Notes under the pieces: model-generated
Database searches by the model: none
What the model saw: only the letters and a program-made list of their open reading frames with translations
What the model was told of the DNA's origin: nothing
DNA from: Deinococcus marmoris
GTDB taxonomy: Bacteria; Deinococcota; Deinococci; Deinococcales; Deinococcaceae
Length of the DNA: 64,000 bases
NCBI RefSeq assembly: GCF_001949125.1
Contig: NZ_MSTI01000115.1
Coordinates: forward strand, 79,799-143,798
Reading direction: 5' to 3'
Position numbers and translations under genes: made by a program
In this document: in pieces, positions 27,328-36,245 of the stretch
How positions within the stretch are numbered: position 1 is the stretch's first letter
Layout of the letters: each line of letters opens with the position of its first letter

Positions 27328-27830
27328 GGGGCGTCTCTCTCAATATCCTGCTCGCCATCGTCTGGACCCTGTTCGTGGGCGAATTCAGCCTGCGCGAACT
27401 GGCCATCGGGATGCTGCTGGGCTTTGCTATCCTGAGCATCTTTCCGCTGTCTCTGGGCACGGGCGGCTACGTGCGGCGCACGCTGGCCTTCGTGCGCTTC
27501 GCCTTCTTCTTTGCCCGCGAGCTGACGGTGGCAAATATTCAGGTGGCGCTGTGGGCCTTGCGTCCGCACCCGCCGCTGCATCCCATGATCATCGCCTACC
27601 CGCTGCGCCTGCGCGGCGACAACGGGCAAACCGTCCTGGCGGCCACGATTACCCTGATGCCCGGCTCGGTGGCGATGGGCTTTAACCCCGAGCGCAGCGT
27701 GCTATATGCCCATGTCATCGGTGCAGAGAATCCACGGGCGGCTCGCGCCAGCCTCAAGAAGGTGGAGGACGCCCTGCTGCCGCTGTACGGTCAGGACGCC
27801 ACAACGACACCATTGGAGAACACCGCATGA
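27324..27830 (+). CDS. mrpE: Mrp antiporter subunit E
   Basis: This 168-residue membrane protein matches MrpE/MnhE. The N-terminal helices (SLNILLAIVWTLFVGEFSL ...) are followed by the conserved FFARELTVANIQVALWALRP and the soluble end LAATITLMPGSVAMGFNPE. It overlaps mrpD and mrpF by 4 bp, so all three are cotranslated. MrpE is needed for assembly and activity of the complex in other bacteria. Confidence 0.92.
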   Translation: MRGVSLNILLAIVWTLFVGEFSLRELAIGMLLGFAILSIFPLSLGTGGYVRRTLAFVRFAFFFARELTVANIQVALWALRPHPPLHPMIIAYPLRLRGDNGQTVLAATITLMPGSVAMGFNPERSVLYAHVIGAENPRAARASLKKVEDALLPLYGQDATTTPLENTA

Positions 27831-28087
27831 TCATCAATCTGGCCCTGGGCATCGTCACGCTTTCCGTTCTGCTGGTCACGGTGCGCGTGCTGCGTGGCCC
27901 CAGTTGGGGGGATCGGATCATGGCCTTCGACTTCCTGAGCGTCAATCTGGTGGTGCTGATCGCGTTGATCGCCGTCAAAACAAAACTGATCGTGATGCTG
28001 GACGCCGCGCTGGTGCTGAGCTTGCTGGGCTTTCTCAGCACCGTGGCCCTGACCCGTTATCTGCTGCTGGGCCGGGTGATGAAGTGA
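27827..28087 (+). CDS. mrpF: Mrp antiporter subunit F
   Basis: This is an 86-residue protein of three transmembrane helices matching MrpF. The signature RVLRGPSWGDRIMAFDFLSVN (with the conserved GPSWGDR) joins helices 1 and 2. It overlaps mrpE as ATGA. The next gene, mrpG, begins 162 bp later because of a second repeat-bearing insertion. Confidence 0.92.
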   Translation: MIINLALGIVTLSVLLVTVRVLRGPSWGDRIMAFDFLSVNLVVLIALIAVKTKLIVMLDAALVLSLLGFLSTVALTRYLLLGRVMK

Positions 28088-28249
28088 TGGGGGGTAGTGG
28101 GCTGTGGGCTGTGGGTTGTGGGAAAAGATGGGGGCGGTATGCGGGACACGGTACGCAGCGCGCAGTGTCTTCTGGCGGTTTGACCGTTAGATGGTTTGAC
28201 CATCGGCCTCTCTCCATCAACCATCAACCATCCTCGCCGCAGGTCAGCC
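28088..28249. repeat. Repeat insertion between mrpF and mrpG
   Basis: The interval starts with a GTGGGCT heptamer tract (28089-28129) that is the inverse of the tract before mrpC, and ends with CCATCAACCATCAACCATC (heptamer CCATCAA) just before mrpG. A related CCATCAACCGTCAACCATC follows mrpG at about 28637. No gene is seen. Confidence 0.6.
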
Positions 28250-28621
28250 ATGAATGACTTCAACGCCGCCCGTGACATTCCCATTCTGCTGGGAGCCTTC
28301 TTCGTGCTGACGGCGGCGATTGGCCTGATCCGTTTCCCCGATCTGTACTCGCGGCTGCATGCCAGCAGCAAGCTGATCACGCTGGGTTCGGCGGGCATCT
28401 TTATCGGCGTGGGTCTGGAATTTGCCCAGACGGAGGCGCTGACCCGGCTGGCGGCGGTCCTCCTGTTTCAATTTCTGACCACGCCCCTCAGCGCCTATCT
28501 GATCGCCCAGGCCGCCTACCTGCGCGGGCTGGAGCCGCTGCTGGAGGGACCGGACGAATGGAACGCGCTCGGCAAGGCCGCGCTGCTGGACGAGCATCTG
28601 GAGGAAAGGGGAGGAGGCTAG
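28250..28621 (+). CDS. mrpG: Mrp antiporter subunit G
   Basis: This 123-residue membrane protein matches MrpG, completing the A-G set. Three helices are visible, with the family segment ILLGAFFVLTAAIGLIRFPDLYSRLHAS and, further on, LLFQFLTTPLSAYLIAQAAY. The acidic/basic tail after residue 95 (GPDEWNALGKAALLDEHLEE) is soluble. The ATG at 28250 has AGGT upstream. Its own terminator is not obvious; a heptamer repeat lies between it and the convergent cdd gene. Confidence 0.92.
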   Translation: MNDFNAARDIPILLGAFFVLTAAIGLIRFPDLYSRLHASSKLITLGSAGIFIGVGLEFAQTEALTRLAAVLLFQFLTTPLSAYLIAQAAYLRGLEPLLEGPDEWNALGKAALLDEHLEERGGG

Positions 28622-28663
28622 AGCGGTGAATCTTTTTCCATCAACCGTCAACCATCTACTGTT

Positions 28664-29113
28664 CTACTCCGTCCCCACCCCATGCCCGTCCTCGCGTTCC
28701 TCCAGCCTGAAGCCGTGGGGCAGGAAGTCGCGCACCAGACCGCTCAGCACCTCGCCCTCGGCGTTCACGCAGACCACGCGGGCGTCGGGGGCGAACTCGT
28801 ACAGCACCTGACGGCATGCGCCACACGGGCTGGCGGGCGGGCTGGACTCGGCGTAGACCACCAGATCGGTAAAGGTCCGTGCGCCTGTCGTCGCCATCGC
28901 CTGCACTGCCGACTGCTCGGCGCAGCGGCCCAGGCCGTAGCTGGCGTTTTCCACGTTCGCGCCGCTGAAAACCTGCCCGTCCGGCGTTCTTAAAGCCGCG
29001 CCGACATGGAATTTGCTGTAGGGGGCGTAAGCCTGGGCGAAGGCAGCCTTCGCGGCGGCCAGCAATTGTGGGTCTGGGGTCAGGCCCAGGGCATTGGGAT
29101 TATTTTCTGTCAC
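28664..29113 (-). CDS. cdd: Cytidine deaminase
   Basis: This is a 149-residue zinc enzyme that deaminates cytidine and deoxycytidine in pyrimidine salvage. The catalytic stretch GRCAEQSAV (C, A, E) and the zinc ligands in PCGACRQVLYEF are intact, and the N-terminal APYSKFHVGAALRT is the substrate-binding motif. The homotetrameric short type fits the length. It overlaps the upstream CorC/HlyC gene by 14 bp, so the two are probably coexpressed, with no evident functional link. Confidence 0.95.
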   Translation of the reverse strand: MTENNPNALGLTPDPQLLAAAKAAFAQAYAPYSKFHVGAALRTPDGQVFSGANVENASYGLGRCAEQSAVQAMATTGARTFTDLVVYAESSPPASPCGACRQVLYEFAPDARVVCVNAEGEVLSGLVRDFLPHGFRLEEREDGHGVGTE

Positions 29114-30446
29114 TTTCGACCTCCTCGGTCAGGACCAGTGGAGCGGGGTCGGCAGCACGTTCTACCCGCACGCGGCTGACGCGGCGCTCGTCGGCTTCCT
29201 CGACGGTAAAGGCCCAGCCCTCATGGATAAAGGTGTAACCCACTTCAGGAATGTCGCCGAAGCGGTCCGTCATGAAGCCGCCCAGGGTGTCGAACTCGCC
29301 CTCGCCGTCTTCCAGGTTGCTGCCCAGAATCTGCTCGACCTCATGCACGATCATGCCGCCGTCGATCAGGTACACGCCCTCGCCCACCAACTGATACAGC
29401 GGCAACTCTTCCTCGTCGGTCTCGTCGTAGATCTCGCCCACGATCTCTTCCAGGGCGTCTTCCAGCGTGACCAGCCCCGCCGTGCCGCCGAATTCGTCCA
29501 CCACCACGCTCAGGTGCGACTTCTTCTCGCGCATCTTGGTCAGCAGGTCCCTGATCTTCATGCTTTCGGGCACAAAGAAAACCTTACGCATGATGTCGGA
29601 GACCGTCAGGGTGTCCAGATCGTTCAGGTGGCGCAGCACGTCGCCGCTGTGGACGACGCCCACGATGTTGTCGGGGGTGTCCTGATAGACCGGTACGCGC
29701 GAGTAGCTGTGTTCGGCGTTCAGCTCCAGCATGCGGCGCAGGGGCGAGGCACCGTCCACCACGATCATGTCCACACGCGGCGTCATGATCTCGCGCACGG
29801 TGGTGTCCGACAAGTCGAAGACGTTGTAGACCAGTTCACGCTCGCCGTCCTCCAGCACGCCCTCCTGGCTGGACGCGCCGACGATCATGCGGATTTCCTC
29901 TTCCGAGTAGGCGGTGTGATGTCCAGCCACGCCGCGCAGGCCAAACAGCCGCACCACGCCGTTGCCCATCGCATTCAGCACGATGATGGCCCACTTGAAA
30001 ACGAAGGTGAAGACCAGCAGCGGGCGGGTGACCGTCATCGCCACCTGCTCGCTACGTTGTAAAGCCCAGGTCTTGGGGGCGAGTTCGCCGAAGACGATGT
30101 GCAGGATCGTGCTGATGGCAAAGGCCAGACCGAAGGAAATGCCCCGAATCTGACCCTCGGTCAGTGCTGTGCCTGCCAGCAGCGGCGCAACCAGATGCTC
30201 GATGGCCGGTTCGGCCACAAAGCCAATCGCCAGACTGGCCATCGTAATCCCGAGCTGCGTGGCGGCGATGTACAGGTCCAGATTTTTCAGCGCGCCCTGG
30301 GTGGCCTTGGCGGTGGCGCTGCCCTCTTCGGCCAGTTGATCGATGCGGGTGCGGCGCACGCTGACCAGCGAGAATTCCGCTGCCACAAAAAAACCGTTCA
30401 TCAGGACCAGAGCGACCAGCGCGAGTAAACCGAGAATGTCATTCAT
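29100..30446 (-). CDS. CNNM/CorC-HlyC family membrane protein
   Basis: This 448-residue protein has an N-terminal DUF21 (CNNM transmembrane) domain with about four helices, a CBS-domain pair (TPRVDMIVVDGASPLRR ... VVDEFGGTAGLVTLEDALEEIVG) and a C-terminal CorC_HlyC domain (residues about 365-440). Such proteins are associated with Mg2+ or Co2+ efflux and stability, though they were once called hemolysins. The gene precedes cdd and overlaps it. A short terminator-like hairpin lies in its leader (30571-30592), so attenuation by an unknown signal is possible. Confidence 0.88.
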   Translation of the reverse strand: MNDILGLLALVALVLMNGFFVAAEFSLVSVRRTRIDQLAEEGSATAKATQGALKNLDLYIAATQLGITMASLAIGFVAEPAIEHLVAPLLAGTALTEGQIRGISFGLAFAISTILHIVFGELAPKTWALQRSEQVAMTVTRPLLVFTFVFKWAIIVLNAMGNGVVRLFGLRGVAGHHTAYSEEEIRMIVGASSQEGVLEDGERELVYNVFDLSDTTVREIMTPRVDMIVVDGASPLRRMLELNAEHSYSRVPVYQDTPDNIVGVVHSGDVLRHLNDLDTLTVSDIMRKVFFVPESMKIRDLLTKMREKKSHLSVVVDEFGGTAGLVTLEDALEEIVGEIYDETDEEELPLYQLVGEGVYLIDGGMIVHEVEQILGSNLEDGEGEFDTLGGFMTDRFGDIPEVGYTFIHEGWAFTVEEADERRVSRVRVERAADPAPLVLTEEVESDRK

Positions 30447-30570
30447 GTGTGGGCGCGCTCCATAACCGCGCCCCGGTCATCCGCGTGGCACATGCTGCCC
30501 GTCCGCTCCGCGTGGAGGGATCGTCGTCGACCGGTGGTGTTGCGTCAAACCAAAGCTGAAGCGCCACAGC

Positions 30571-30592
30571 AAAAACGCCGCCCTTGGGCGGG
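30571..30592 (-). terminator. Terminator-like hairpin in the leader of the CorC/HlyC gene
   Basis: On the minus strand CCGCC/GGCGG with a small loop is followed by CG and a run of U (30575-30571). It lies 125 nt upstream of the start codon and downstream of a possible -10 box (TAAACT near 30650). No known riboswitch was recognised upstream of it. The whole 30447-30774 interval has no supported gene. Confidence 0.45.
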
Positions 30593-30774
30593 TTTCACCG
30601 GGCACTGGGGAAGAGCCGAAACTGGGAGGCTCCATAGCAGCGCAGAGTTTAACACATCCGCTTCCGGCCCGGTGGCTGAATATTTCGTTATGACTGTCGG
30701 GCAGCCGTTCAGACGCTAGCCTGCCCTTCGTCAGACGCCCTCACCTTCCCCCCGATCTCTTGGAGGTTCCACCC

Positions 30775-31779
30775 ATGACCACATCCACCCTGCCCGACAC
30801 CTACCGCGCCCTGCGGGTCATCCAGGACGGCGACGAGCGCCGCGCCGAATTTCAGACCCTGCCCCTCTCCGAGTTGCCTGACGGCGAGGTGCTGATCGAG
30901 GTGTCCCACTCCAGCCTGAATTACAAGGACGGGCTGGCCGTGACCGGCAAGGGCATCCTGCGCCAGTTGCCCATGACCCCCGGCATTGATCTGGCCGGAA
31001 CCGTGCTGGAGGACCGCAGCGGCACCTACGTTCCCGGCGACGCCGTGATCCTGACCGGCTGGGGCATCGGCGAGCAACAGGACGGCGGCTACGCCACGCA
31101 CGCCCGCGTGAAGGCCGACTGGCTGGTCCGCCAGCCTGCGGGCACCGACGCGAGCTGGGCCATGAGCGTGGGCACGGCGGGTTTCACGGCCATGCTGGCG
31201 GTCATGGCGCTGGAGGACGCGGGCGTGCGCCCCGAACACGGTGACGTGCTGGTCACGGGTGCGGCGGGCGGCGTGGGCAGCACCGCGATTGCCCTGCTGG
31301 CCCACGCGGGATTCACCGTTACCGCCAGCACCGGGCGCACCGAGGAAGAGACGTACCTGCGGGAGCTGGGGGCCACCAATATTATTCCCCGTGACGAACT
31401 GCCAGCCCTGACGCGTCCGCTGGAGAAGGAGCGCTGGGGAGGCGTGGTGGACACGGTGGCGGGCGAAACGCTGGCGGGTGCCTACGCTTCTACCCGCACG
31501 CACGGGGCCGTGGCCGTTTGCGGGATTGCCAGCGGGATCGGCCTGAAGACCACCGTTTTCCCACTGATCCTGCGGGGCGTGTCGCTGCTGGGCATCGACA
31601 GCGTGACCTGCCCTCAGCCCCGCCGTCAGGCCGCCTGGAAGCGGCTGGCCCTTGATCTACCCGCCTCCAGACTGGCCAGCGTGACCCAGACGCGCGGGCT
31701 GTCCGAGGTGACCGAACTGGCCCCACAGATTCTGGCCGGGCAGGTGCGGGGACGCACCGTGATCGACGTGAACGCGTAA
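30775..31779 (+). CDS. MDR-type quinone oxidoreductase, AcuI/YhdH-like
   Basis: This is a 334-residue medium-chain reductase lacking zinc ligands. The motifs SSLNYKDGLAVTG, MTPGIDLAGTV, VTGAAGGVGSTAIALLA and LLGIDSVTCP match acrylyl-CoA reductase AcuI (E. coli YhdH), which reduces toxic acryloyl-CoA to propionyl-CoA with NADPH. A ribosome-binding site (TTGGAGG) precedes the ATG at 30775; a TTG at 30760 is a less likely start. The degenerate repeat copy begins right after the stop codon. Confidence 0.85.
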   Translation: MTTSTLPDTYRALRVIQDGDERRAEFQTLPLSELPDGEVLIEVSHSSLNYKDGLAVTGKGILRQLPMTPGIDLAGTVLEDRSGTYVPGDAVILTGWGIGEQQDGGYATHARVKADWLVRQPAGTDASWAMSVGTAGFTAMLAVMALEDAGVRPEHGDVLVTGAAGGVGSTAIALLAHAGFTVTASTGRTEEETYLRELGATNIIPRDELPALTRPLEKERWGGVVDTVAGETLAGAYASTRTHGAVAVCGIASGIGLKTTVFPLILRGVSLLGIDSVTCPQPRRQAAWKRLALDLPASRLASVTQTRGLSEVTELAPQILAGQVRGRTVIDVNA

Positions 31780-31990
31780 GGCGGGATCGACTGGAAGATA
31801 TTGACAACATCCGGAAATCCGAGCGGGACTCGCAGAGTTGCGGTGCAGAGAAAGAGGCCCTCTCTCCGAGTTGTCGCAGTCATGGGCGTCTGTTCATGAC
31901 GGGTGTGAGCAGGAGAAAGACAGGTTCCGGGCGTGGAGTGCAGGCATCGGCATTGTCTCGATTTCTGCCGCGTGACAAACCGAATTCGTA
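31780..31990. repeat. Degenerate, enlarged copy of the 133-bp element (copy 4)
   Basis: Both flanks match the 133-bp element (GGAAATCCGAGC at 31813-31824; GGTTCCGGGCGTGGAGTGCAGG further on; end ...GAATTCGTA at 31990). Between them is an extra 86-bp block (31825-31910) that has its own inverted repeat (GTCATG/CATGAC). The left end is heavily diverged and no flanking duplication is left, so it is an old or composite copy. Confidence 0.6.
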
Positions 31991-32105
31991 TGGGGCGGGA
32001 TCGGGGGCACTTCCGGCCCACTACTGGGCAGGAGGATAGGGCAGCGTCAGTTGGTTGCCCCCTCTCTTCCCTTTACCTCCGCCCGTCTTTGCTAGGCTGC
32101 CGCGC

Positions 32106-32939
32106 GTGACCTCCCGCGACGCCCAGCCCCCTACCGGACGCCCACCCCTGCCGCCCCCGGCGGGCCTGCCGCTGCTGATGGCCTTCGATCTGGACGGCAC
32201 CCTGATCACCGAACAGGGCCGCGAGCCGGACGCTGCCACGGCCCGCGCGCTGGCCCGGCTGCGCGCGGTGGGCGTGAAACTGGCGATCATCACCGGGCGC
32301 GATCTGGCCCCCGACGCCGTGCTGGAGGCCATGCAGCCCGACGCGGTGGCCACCAACAACGGTGGCCGGATCGTGGTGAACGGCGAACTGTACACAGAGG
32401 CCCGTTTCACGCCCGCAGACCTGGAAGCCGTGCTGGCCCACGAACTGAACGGCGCGCGGATCGTGTTGTTCACGGCGGACCGTCTGTTCGTGGATCTGCC
32501 GCGCGGCACCGAACCCGAACCCTGGATGATCGCCCGCAGCTACGGCCCATTGAGCGACGCGCCCACGGGCGATATCCTGAAAGCCGGGTTCTATCACCCG
32601 GAAGTGGCGGGGTTTGCCGGGCGGCTGCGGCAGTCGCACCCGCATCTGGTGGTGACCGGGGCACAGGCCCCCTACCTCAGTTTCCTGACCATTACGCCGC
32701 AGGGGGCGCACAAGGGCGCGGCCCTGACCCTGATCGCGGGCGCGCTGGGCCTGCCGCATGACCGCGCCGTGGCCTTCGGTGACAGCGACAACGACGAGGC
32801 CATGCTGGAGGTGGCGGGTTACGCCGTGCAGGTGGGCCAGTTGCCCCTGCTGACCCGCCATGCCCACACCCGCCTGGACCGCCAGACCGATCTGGGCGCG
32901 TTCCTGGGCGATTGGGCGGACCGGCTGGAACAGAGCTGA
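32106..32939 (+). CDS. HAD-superfamily hydrolase, Cof type
   Basis: This is a 277-residue phosphatase-like protein. Motif I is FDLDGTLITE (nucleophile Asp), motif II is IITGRD, motif III holds the Lys in HKGAALT and motif IV is FGDSDNDEAML. The C2 cap inserted between motifs II and III is typical of the Cof-like subgroup, which hydrolyses sugar phosphates and similar compounds. The GTG at 32106, 7 nt after TAGGCT, was chosen; the frame upstream has only Pro-rich sequence. No operon partner is apparent. Confidence 0.85.
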   Translation: MTSRDAQPPTGRPPLPPPAGLPLLMAFDLDGTLITEQGREPDAATARALARLRAVGVKLAIITGRDLAPDAVLEAMQPDAVATNNGGRIVVNGELYTEARFTPADLEAVLAHELNGARIVLFTADRLFVDLPRGTEPEPWMIARSYGPLSDAPTGDILKAGFYHPEVAGFAGRLRQSHPHLVVTGAQAPYLSFLTITPQGAHKGAALTLIAGALGLPHDRAVAFGDSDNDEAMLEVAGYAVQVGQLPLLTRHAHTRLDRQTDLGAFLGDWADRLEQS

Positions 32940-32943
32940 GAAA

Positions 32944-32968
32944 TCCCCTCTCCGCAGGGAAGAGGGGG
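32944..32968. terminator. Hairpin between convergent genes
   Basis: CCCCTCT/AGAGGGG form a stem just after the HAD gene and before the end of the convergent exported-protein gene. It can serve either strand; the U-runs are poor. Confidence 0.4.
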
Positions 32969-32981
32969 ACGGTTGCAGGGC

Positions 32982-33581
32982 TTACTTGGCCGTCAGCGTG
33001 AAACTGTCGATGATCGCGCGCCCGCTGTCCAGCAACTCCTGGGGGGTGTTGGTGGGCGTGATCAGCGTCGCGGTATACAGGCGGTTGTTCTTGATGGTCA
33101 GCACCTGGGTCCAGCGCACCTTGCCGCCGTCGCCGTCGCCGCTGTAGCTCCACAGGATGGCGTTCTGGCCGCTGATCCTGATGGTCTTCTCGCCCAGCAT
33201 CTTCAGGTTGGGCACGTCCTTGGGCATCTGCGAGGCGTACAGGTCGCGGATATCGGCCAGCGTCACCTTCAGTTCGGGCGGGGTGTCGCGCACCTGCACC
33301 GTCACGGTGGGGCGCAGCGCACCGACCACCTCGTTGACAAAGGCCACATCGACATTCGGCGCGTTCTTCAGGGGAGTCCAGCCACTCGGCACCTTGATGC
33401 TGTAGCCCTTGTCGCTGGTCACGGTAATGGCCTCGATGACCTTCTGGCCAGCGGGCGTGGCACCTGGGGCCGTGACCGGAGCGGGCGCGGCAGGGGTGGT
33501 CTGCGCCAGTGCAGACGGCAGGGCGGGCAGGGTCAGCAGGGCGAGAACCAGCACGGGAAGGGATGGAGCAAAACGCGTCAT
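32982..33581 (-). CDS. Exported protein with PsbP/DUF1795-like domain
   Basis: This is a 199-residue protein with a signal peptide (LPVLVLALLTLPALPSALAQ), then a Pro/Ala-rich linker and a beta-rich domain (KGYSIKVPSGWTPLKNAPNVD ... DSFTLTAK) resembling the PsbP/DUF1795 group of extracytoplasmic proteins. The role is unknown. TAGCCT lies 6 nt before the ATG (leaderless). It is divergent from the lipoprotein gene at 33740 and convergent with the HAD gene. Confidence 0.7.
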   Translation of the reverse strand: MTRFAPSLPVLVLALLTLPALPSALAQTTPAAPAPVTAPGATPAGQKVIEAITVTSDKGYSIKVPSGWTPLKNAPNVDVAFVNEVVGALRPTVTVQVRDTPPELKVTLADIRDLYASQMPKDVPNLKMLGEKTIRISGQNAILWSYSGDGDGGKVRWTQVLTIKNNRLYTATLITPTNTPQELLDSGRAIIDSFTLTAK

Positions 33582-33739
33582 GCGCGGAGGCTAGTGCCTG
33601 AAAGTGAGGCGAGTCTGACGCGGTGATGCCGCCGGGAGACGCTGTAAAATGTAGTGCAGACTTATTTCTGAACTGTGTGTAAATGGATCTGAAGTCGGCT
33701 CGCACGCTGGGATGGTCCCTGGCCTTTATAACGGGTCAT

Positions 33740-34699
33740 ATGAAAAAATTGTTGACTGCTGCCGCCCTGACCCTTGCCCTGGCTTCCTGCGGCCCCGAGA
33801 CCAAGCCGCCCGTCGAGACGGAGATGCCCGACACGGTGACCAGTTACACCCTGCCTGGCAATACTGTTTTCCCGGAGGGCATCGCGCACCTGGCAGGAAG
33901 CCAGAATTTTTACGTGGGCAGCACCACCGACGGCACCATTTTCAAGGGCACGCTGGGTCAGAAGGCCACTGAGGTCTTCGCCCTGCCCGACGCGGACCGC
34001 ACCACGGCCATCGGCATGAAGATCGATGACAAGGGCCGCCTGTATGTCGCTGGTGGCGACACCGGTAAGGCGTTCGTCTACGACACGGTCAACAAGACGC
34101 GCCTCAAGCTGCTGACCACGCCTGCGGCCAAGGCCACCTTCATCAACGACGTGACCCTGACCCCTGACGCCGCGTATTTCACGGACTCGCAGCGCCCGAT
34201 CCTGTTCCGCGCCACCCGCACGGACAGCAGCGTGGGCGACATGGAAGCGTGGCTGGATTTCACCGGCACGGCCCTGCAATATCAGCCGGGCTTCAACCTG
34301 AACGGCATCGCCTCCACCCCGGACGGCTCCACCCTGATCGTGGTTCAGAGCAACACCGGCAAACTGTTCCGTATCAAGGTCTCCGACAAGTCCGTGACCG
34401 AGATCAAGCTGAGTGGTGTGGGTGGCAACACCGTGCCCAATGGCGACGGCATCCTGCTTAATGGCCAGACGCTGTACGTGGTCCGCAACCAGGACGTGAT
34501 CATCGTGCCCGTCACGATGTCCGCCGACTTCAGCACGGGCAGGCTGGGCACGCCGTTCAGCGACCCCAGCCTGCGTTACCCCACCACCATCGCGCAGGAA
34601 GGCAAGCGCCTGCTGGTCGTCAACGCTCAGTTCAACAACCGTGGCACGGGCCTGACACCGGAAGTGCCGTTCACGGTTTCCGATATCGCCATCAAATAA
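33740..34699 (+). CDS. Lipoprotein with SMP-30/gluconolactonase-like beta-propeller
   Basis: This is a 319-residue protein with a lipoprotein signal (MKKLLTAAALTLALASC, with the lipid-carrying Cys in LASC). The mature part has repeated strands such as FPEGIAHL, GRLYVAGGDTGKAF, TFINDVTLTPDAAYFTDS and NGIASTPDGSTLIVV, the pattern of a six-bladed propeller of the SMP-30/gluconolaconase or strictosidine-synthase-like type. It is probably periplasmic and binds or hydrolyses a small molecule. The ATG at 33740 lies 7 nt after TATAAC (leaderless). A strong terminator follows. Confidence 0.78.
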   Translation: MKKLLTAAALTLALASCGPETKPPVETEMPDTVTSYTLPGNTVFPEGIAHLAGSQNFYVGSTTDGTIFKGTLGQKATEVFALPDADRTTAIGMKIDDKGRLYVAGGDTGKAFVYDTVNKTRLKLLTTPAAKATFINDVTLTPDAAYFTDSQRPILFRATRTDSSVGDMEAWLDFTGTALQYQPGFNLNGIASTPDGSTLIVVQSNTGKLFRIKVSDKSVTEIKLSGVGGNTVPNGDGILLNGQTLYVVRNQDVIIVPVTMSADFSTGRLGTPFSDPSLRYPTTIAQEGKRLLVVNAQFNNRGTGLTPEVPFTVSDIAIK

Positions 34700-34718
34700 G
34701 CGTTTGTAAAGCATGGGA

Positions 34719-34746
34719 GGGGGCCACAAGCTGGCTCCCTTTTTTT
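34719..34746 (+). terminator. Rho-independent terminator after the lipoprotein gene
   Basis: The 8-bp stem GGGGGCCA/TGGCTCCC (one G-U pair) is followed by seven T (34740-34746). It overlaps the end of the convergent ABC ATPase gene. Confidence 0.8.
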
Positions 34747-36169
34747 ATGTGGCCGATGCGACGGGCAAGCGCGACACCGCCGCAATCTGCCCCCTGTCCA
34801 GATGCAGGTGATGCGTCAGCCCGTCTGGCGCGTCGCTTTCTCGGTGGGCAATCACCATGACGTGCGTGCCGCCGCGTGCCAGTTCGGGCAGCAGGGCCAG
34901 GAAGCGGGCGCGGCTTCCAGCGTCCAGAAAATCCAGTCCTTCGTCCAGAATCAGCAGCGTGGGCGCGTGCAGCACGGCGCGGGCCAGCAGCAGCCGCCTG
35001 AGCTGCCCCTGAGACAGCGTTTCGGCGTGGCGGGGCAGCAGGTCCACCAAGTCGAGCTGGGCGGCGAGGCCCATTACCTTCTCTAATTCATCCACGCTCA
35101 GCTCTGGCACGAAGCCTTCGGTGCCGTGCAGCGCGCTGCCGATGATGTCCTTACCTGTCCAGTCGCGCCGCTGCCGGATGCCCAGTTCGGCCCCGACGAT
35201 GCCCACGGTGCGGCGGCGTTCGGTCAGCAGATCACGCGTTAGATACGGGCGCTGGATTTTGCCGCCCAGCGCAGGATGCAGCTCCCCGGCGATCAGTCGG
35301 GCCAGCGTACTCTTGCCGCTGCCGTTCTCGCCCGTGACCAGCCAGTGTTGCCCGGCCTCCCACGTCCAACTGATTGGCCCCAGCGCCCGCGCGCCGTTGC
35401 GCCAGACCTCCACATCTTTTAATCGGATCAGATCACCTGTTCCCGGCGGAATGGGCAGGCTCAGGGCGGTGGTGGATGGGGGAGAGCCAGCTTCCTCCTC
35501 GCTGACGCGTCCGCCTTCCACCCGCACGGTGCGCCACGGCAATTCGGGCGCTTCCTCCGGGCGGTGGGTGGCGAGGACAAGCGCGACGCCCGAAGCGTGG
35601 ACGTCGGCCAGCACGCGGCCCAGTTCCGCCCTTGCGCCCACGCTCAAACCGTCCGTGAATTCATCCAGCAGCAGTGCTTCAGGCTGGGGCATCAGCGCCC
35701 GCGCCAGTACCACCCGCCGCCGCTGCCCGTGGCTGAGGGTGCGGAAATCTCGCTCCAGCAAGGCATCTAATCCAGTCAACGCCACGACTTCCGAGAGGCG
35801 GGCTTCAGCTTCCGGCGTGGCGTCCCACAGCTTCAGGGTGTCGCCCTCGAAGGCGGCCAGCAGCACGTCCTGCACACTCTGTTCCCAGTCGCGGGTCAGG
35901 TAGAAAGCCTCCGCATCCGGCCCCACCACCGAGAGACTGCGCCGCGCCCGGACGGCTGATTTTTGTTCCACGCCATTCAGGACGTAAGTCCGCTGTCCGC
36001 TGACTGGCGAAACCTCCCCCGAAAGCAGGCGCAGCAGCGTGGTTTTCCCGCCGCCATTCGGGCCGAACAGGCGCAGGGCTTCCCCACTGTCCAGGCTCAG
36101 ATTCACGTCTTCGAGCAGGGTGCGGCCCCCGGCCCTCACGGTCACATTCTTCAGTTCCACCAGCGTCAT
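34745..36169 (-). CDS. Duplicated ABC ATPase (ModF-like)
   Basis: This 474-residue protein has two ABC ATPase domains and no membrane segments. Domain 1 has [16 protein letters not shown] and the signature [15 protein letters not shown]; domain 2 has [16 protein letters not shown] and [15 protein letters not shown] followed by the Walker [13 protein letters not shown]. The layout resembles ModF/PhrA and similar soluble double-ABC proteins, whose role is obscure. The ATG at 36169 lies 8 nt after TAAACT. The frame stays open upstream on this strand but has no family similarity. No permease is adjacent, so it is not a clear transporter. Confidence 0.85.
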   Translation of the reverse strand: MTLVELKNVTVRAGGRTLLEDVNLSLDSGEALRLFGPNGGGKTTLLRLLSGEVSPVSGQRTYVLNGVEQKSAVRARRSLSVVGPDAEAFYLTRDWEQSVQDVLLAAFEGDTLKLWDATPEAEARLSEVVALTGLDALLERDFRTLSHGQRRRVVLARALMPQPEALLLDEFTDGLSVGARAELGRVLADVHASGVALVLATHRPEEAPELPWRTVRVEGGRVSEEEAGSPPSTTALSLPIPPGTGDLIRLKDVEVWRNGARALGPISWTWEAGQHWLVTGENGSGKSTLARLIAGELHPALGGKIQRPYLTRDLLTERRRTVGIVGAELGIRQRRDWTGKDIIGSALHGTEGFVPELSVDELEKVMGLAAQLDLVDLLPRHAETLSQGQLRRLLLARAVLHAPTLLILDEGLDFLDAGSRARFLALLPELARGGTHVMVIAHRESDAPDGLTHHLHLDRGQIAAVSRLPVASAT

Positions 36170-36245
36170 CGGAACAGAGTTTAGGGCCTGCTGGCGCGGG
36201 AACCTTCTGCCGTCCTCCCTCGTACTTACTGTCAGGAGGAAATTC

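Noticed and set aside
30447..30774. Small ORF beginning MEPPSFG on the minus strand in the CorC leader
   Set aside because: No coding character, no start signal or conservation evidence, and it spans the hairpin.
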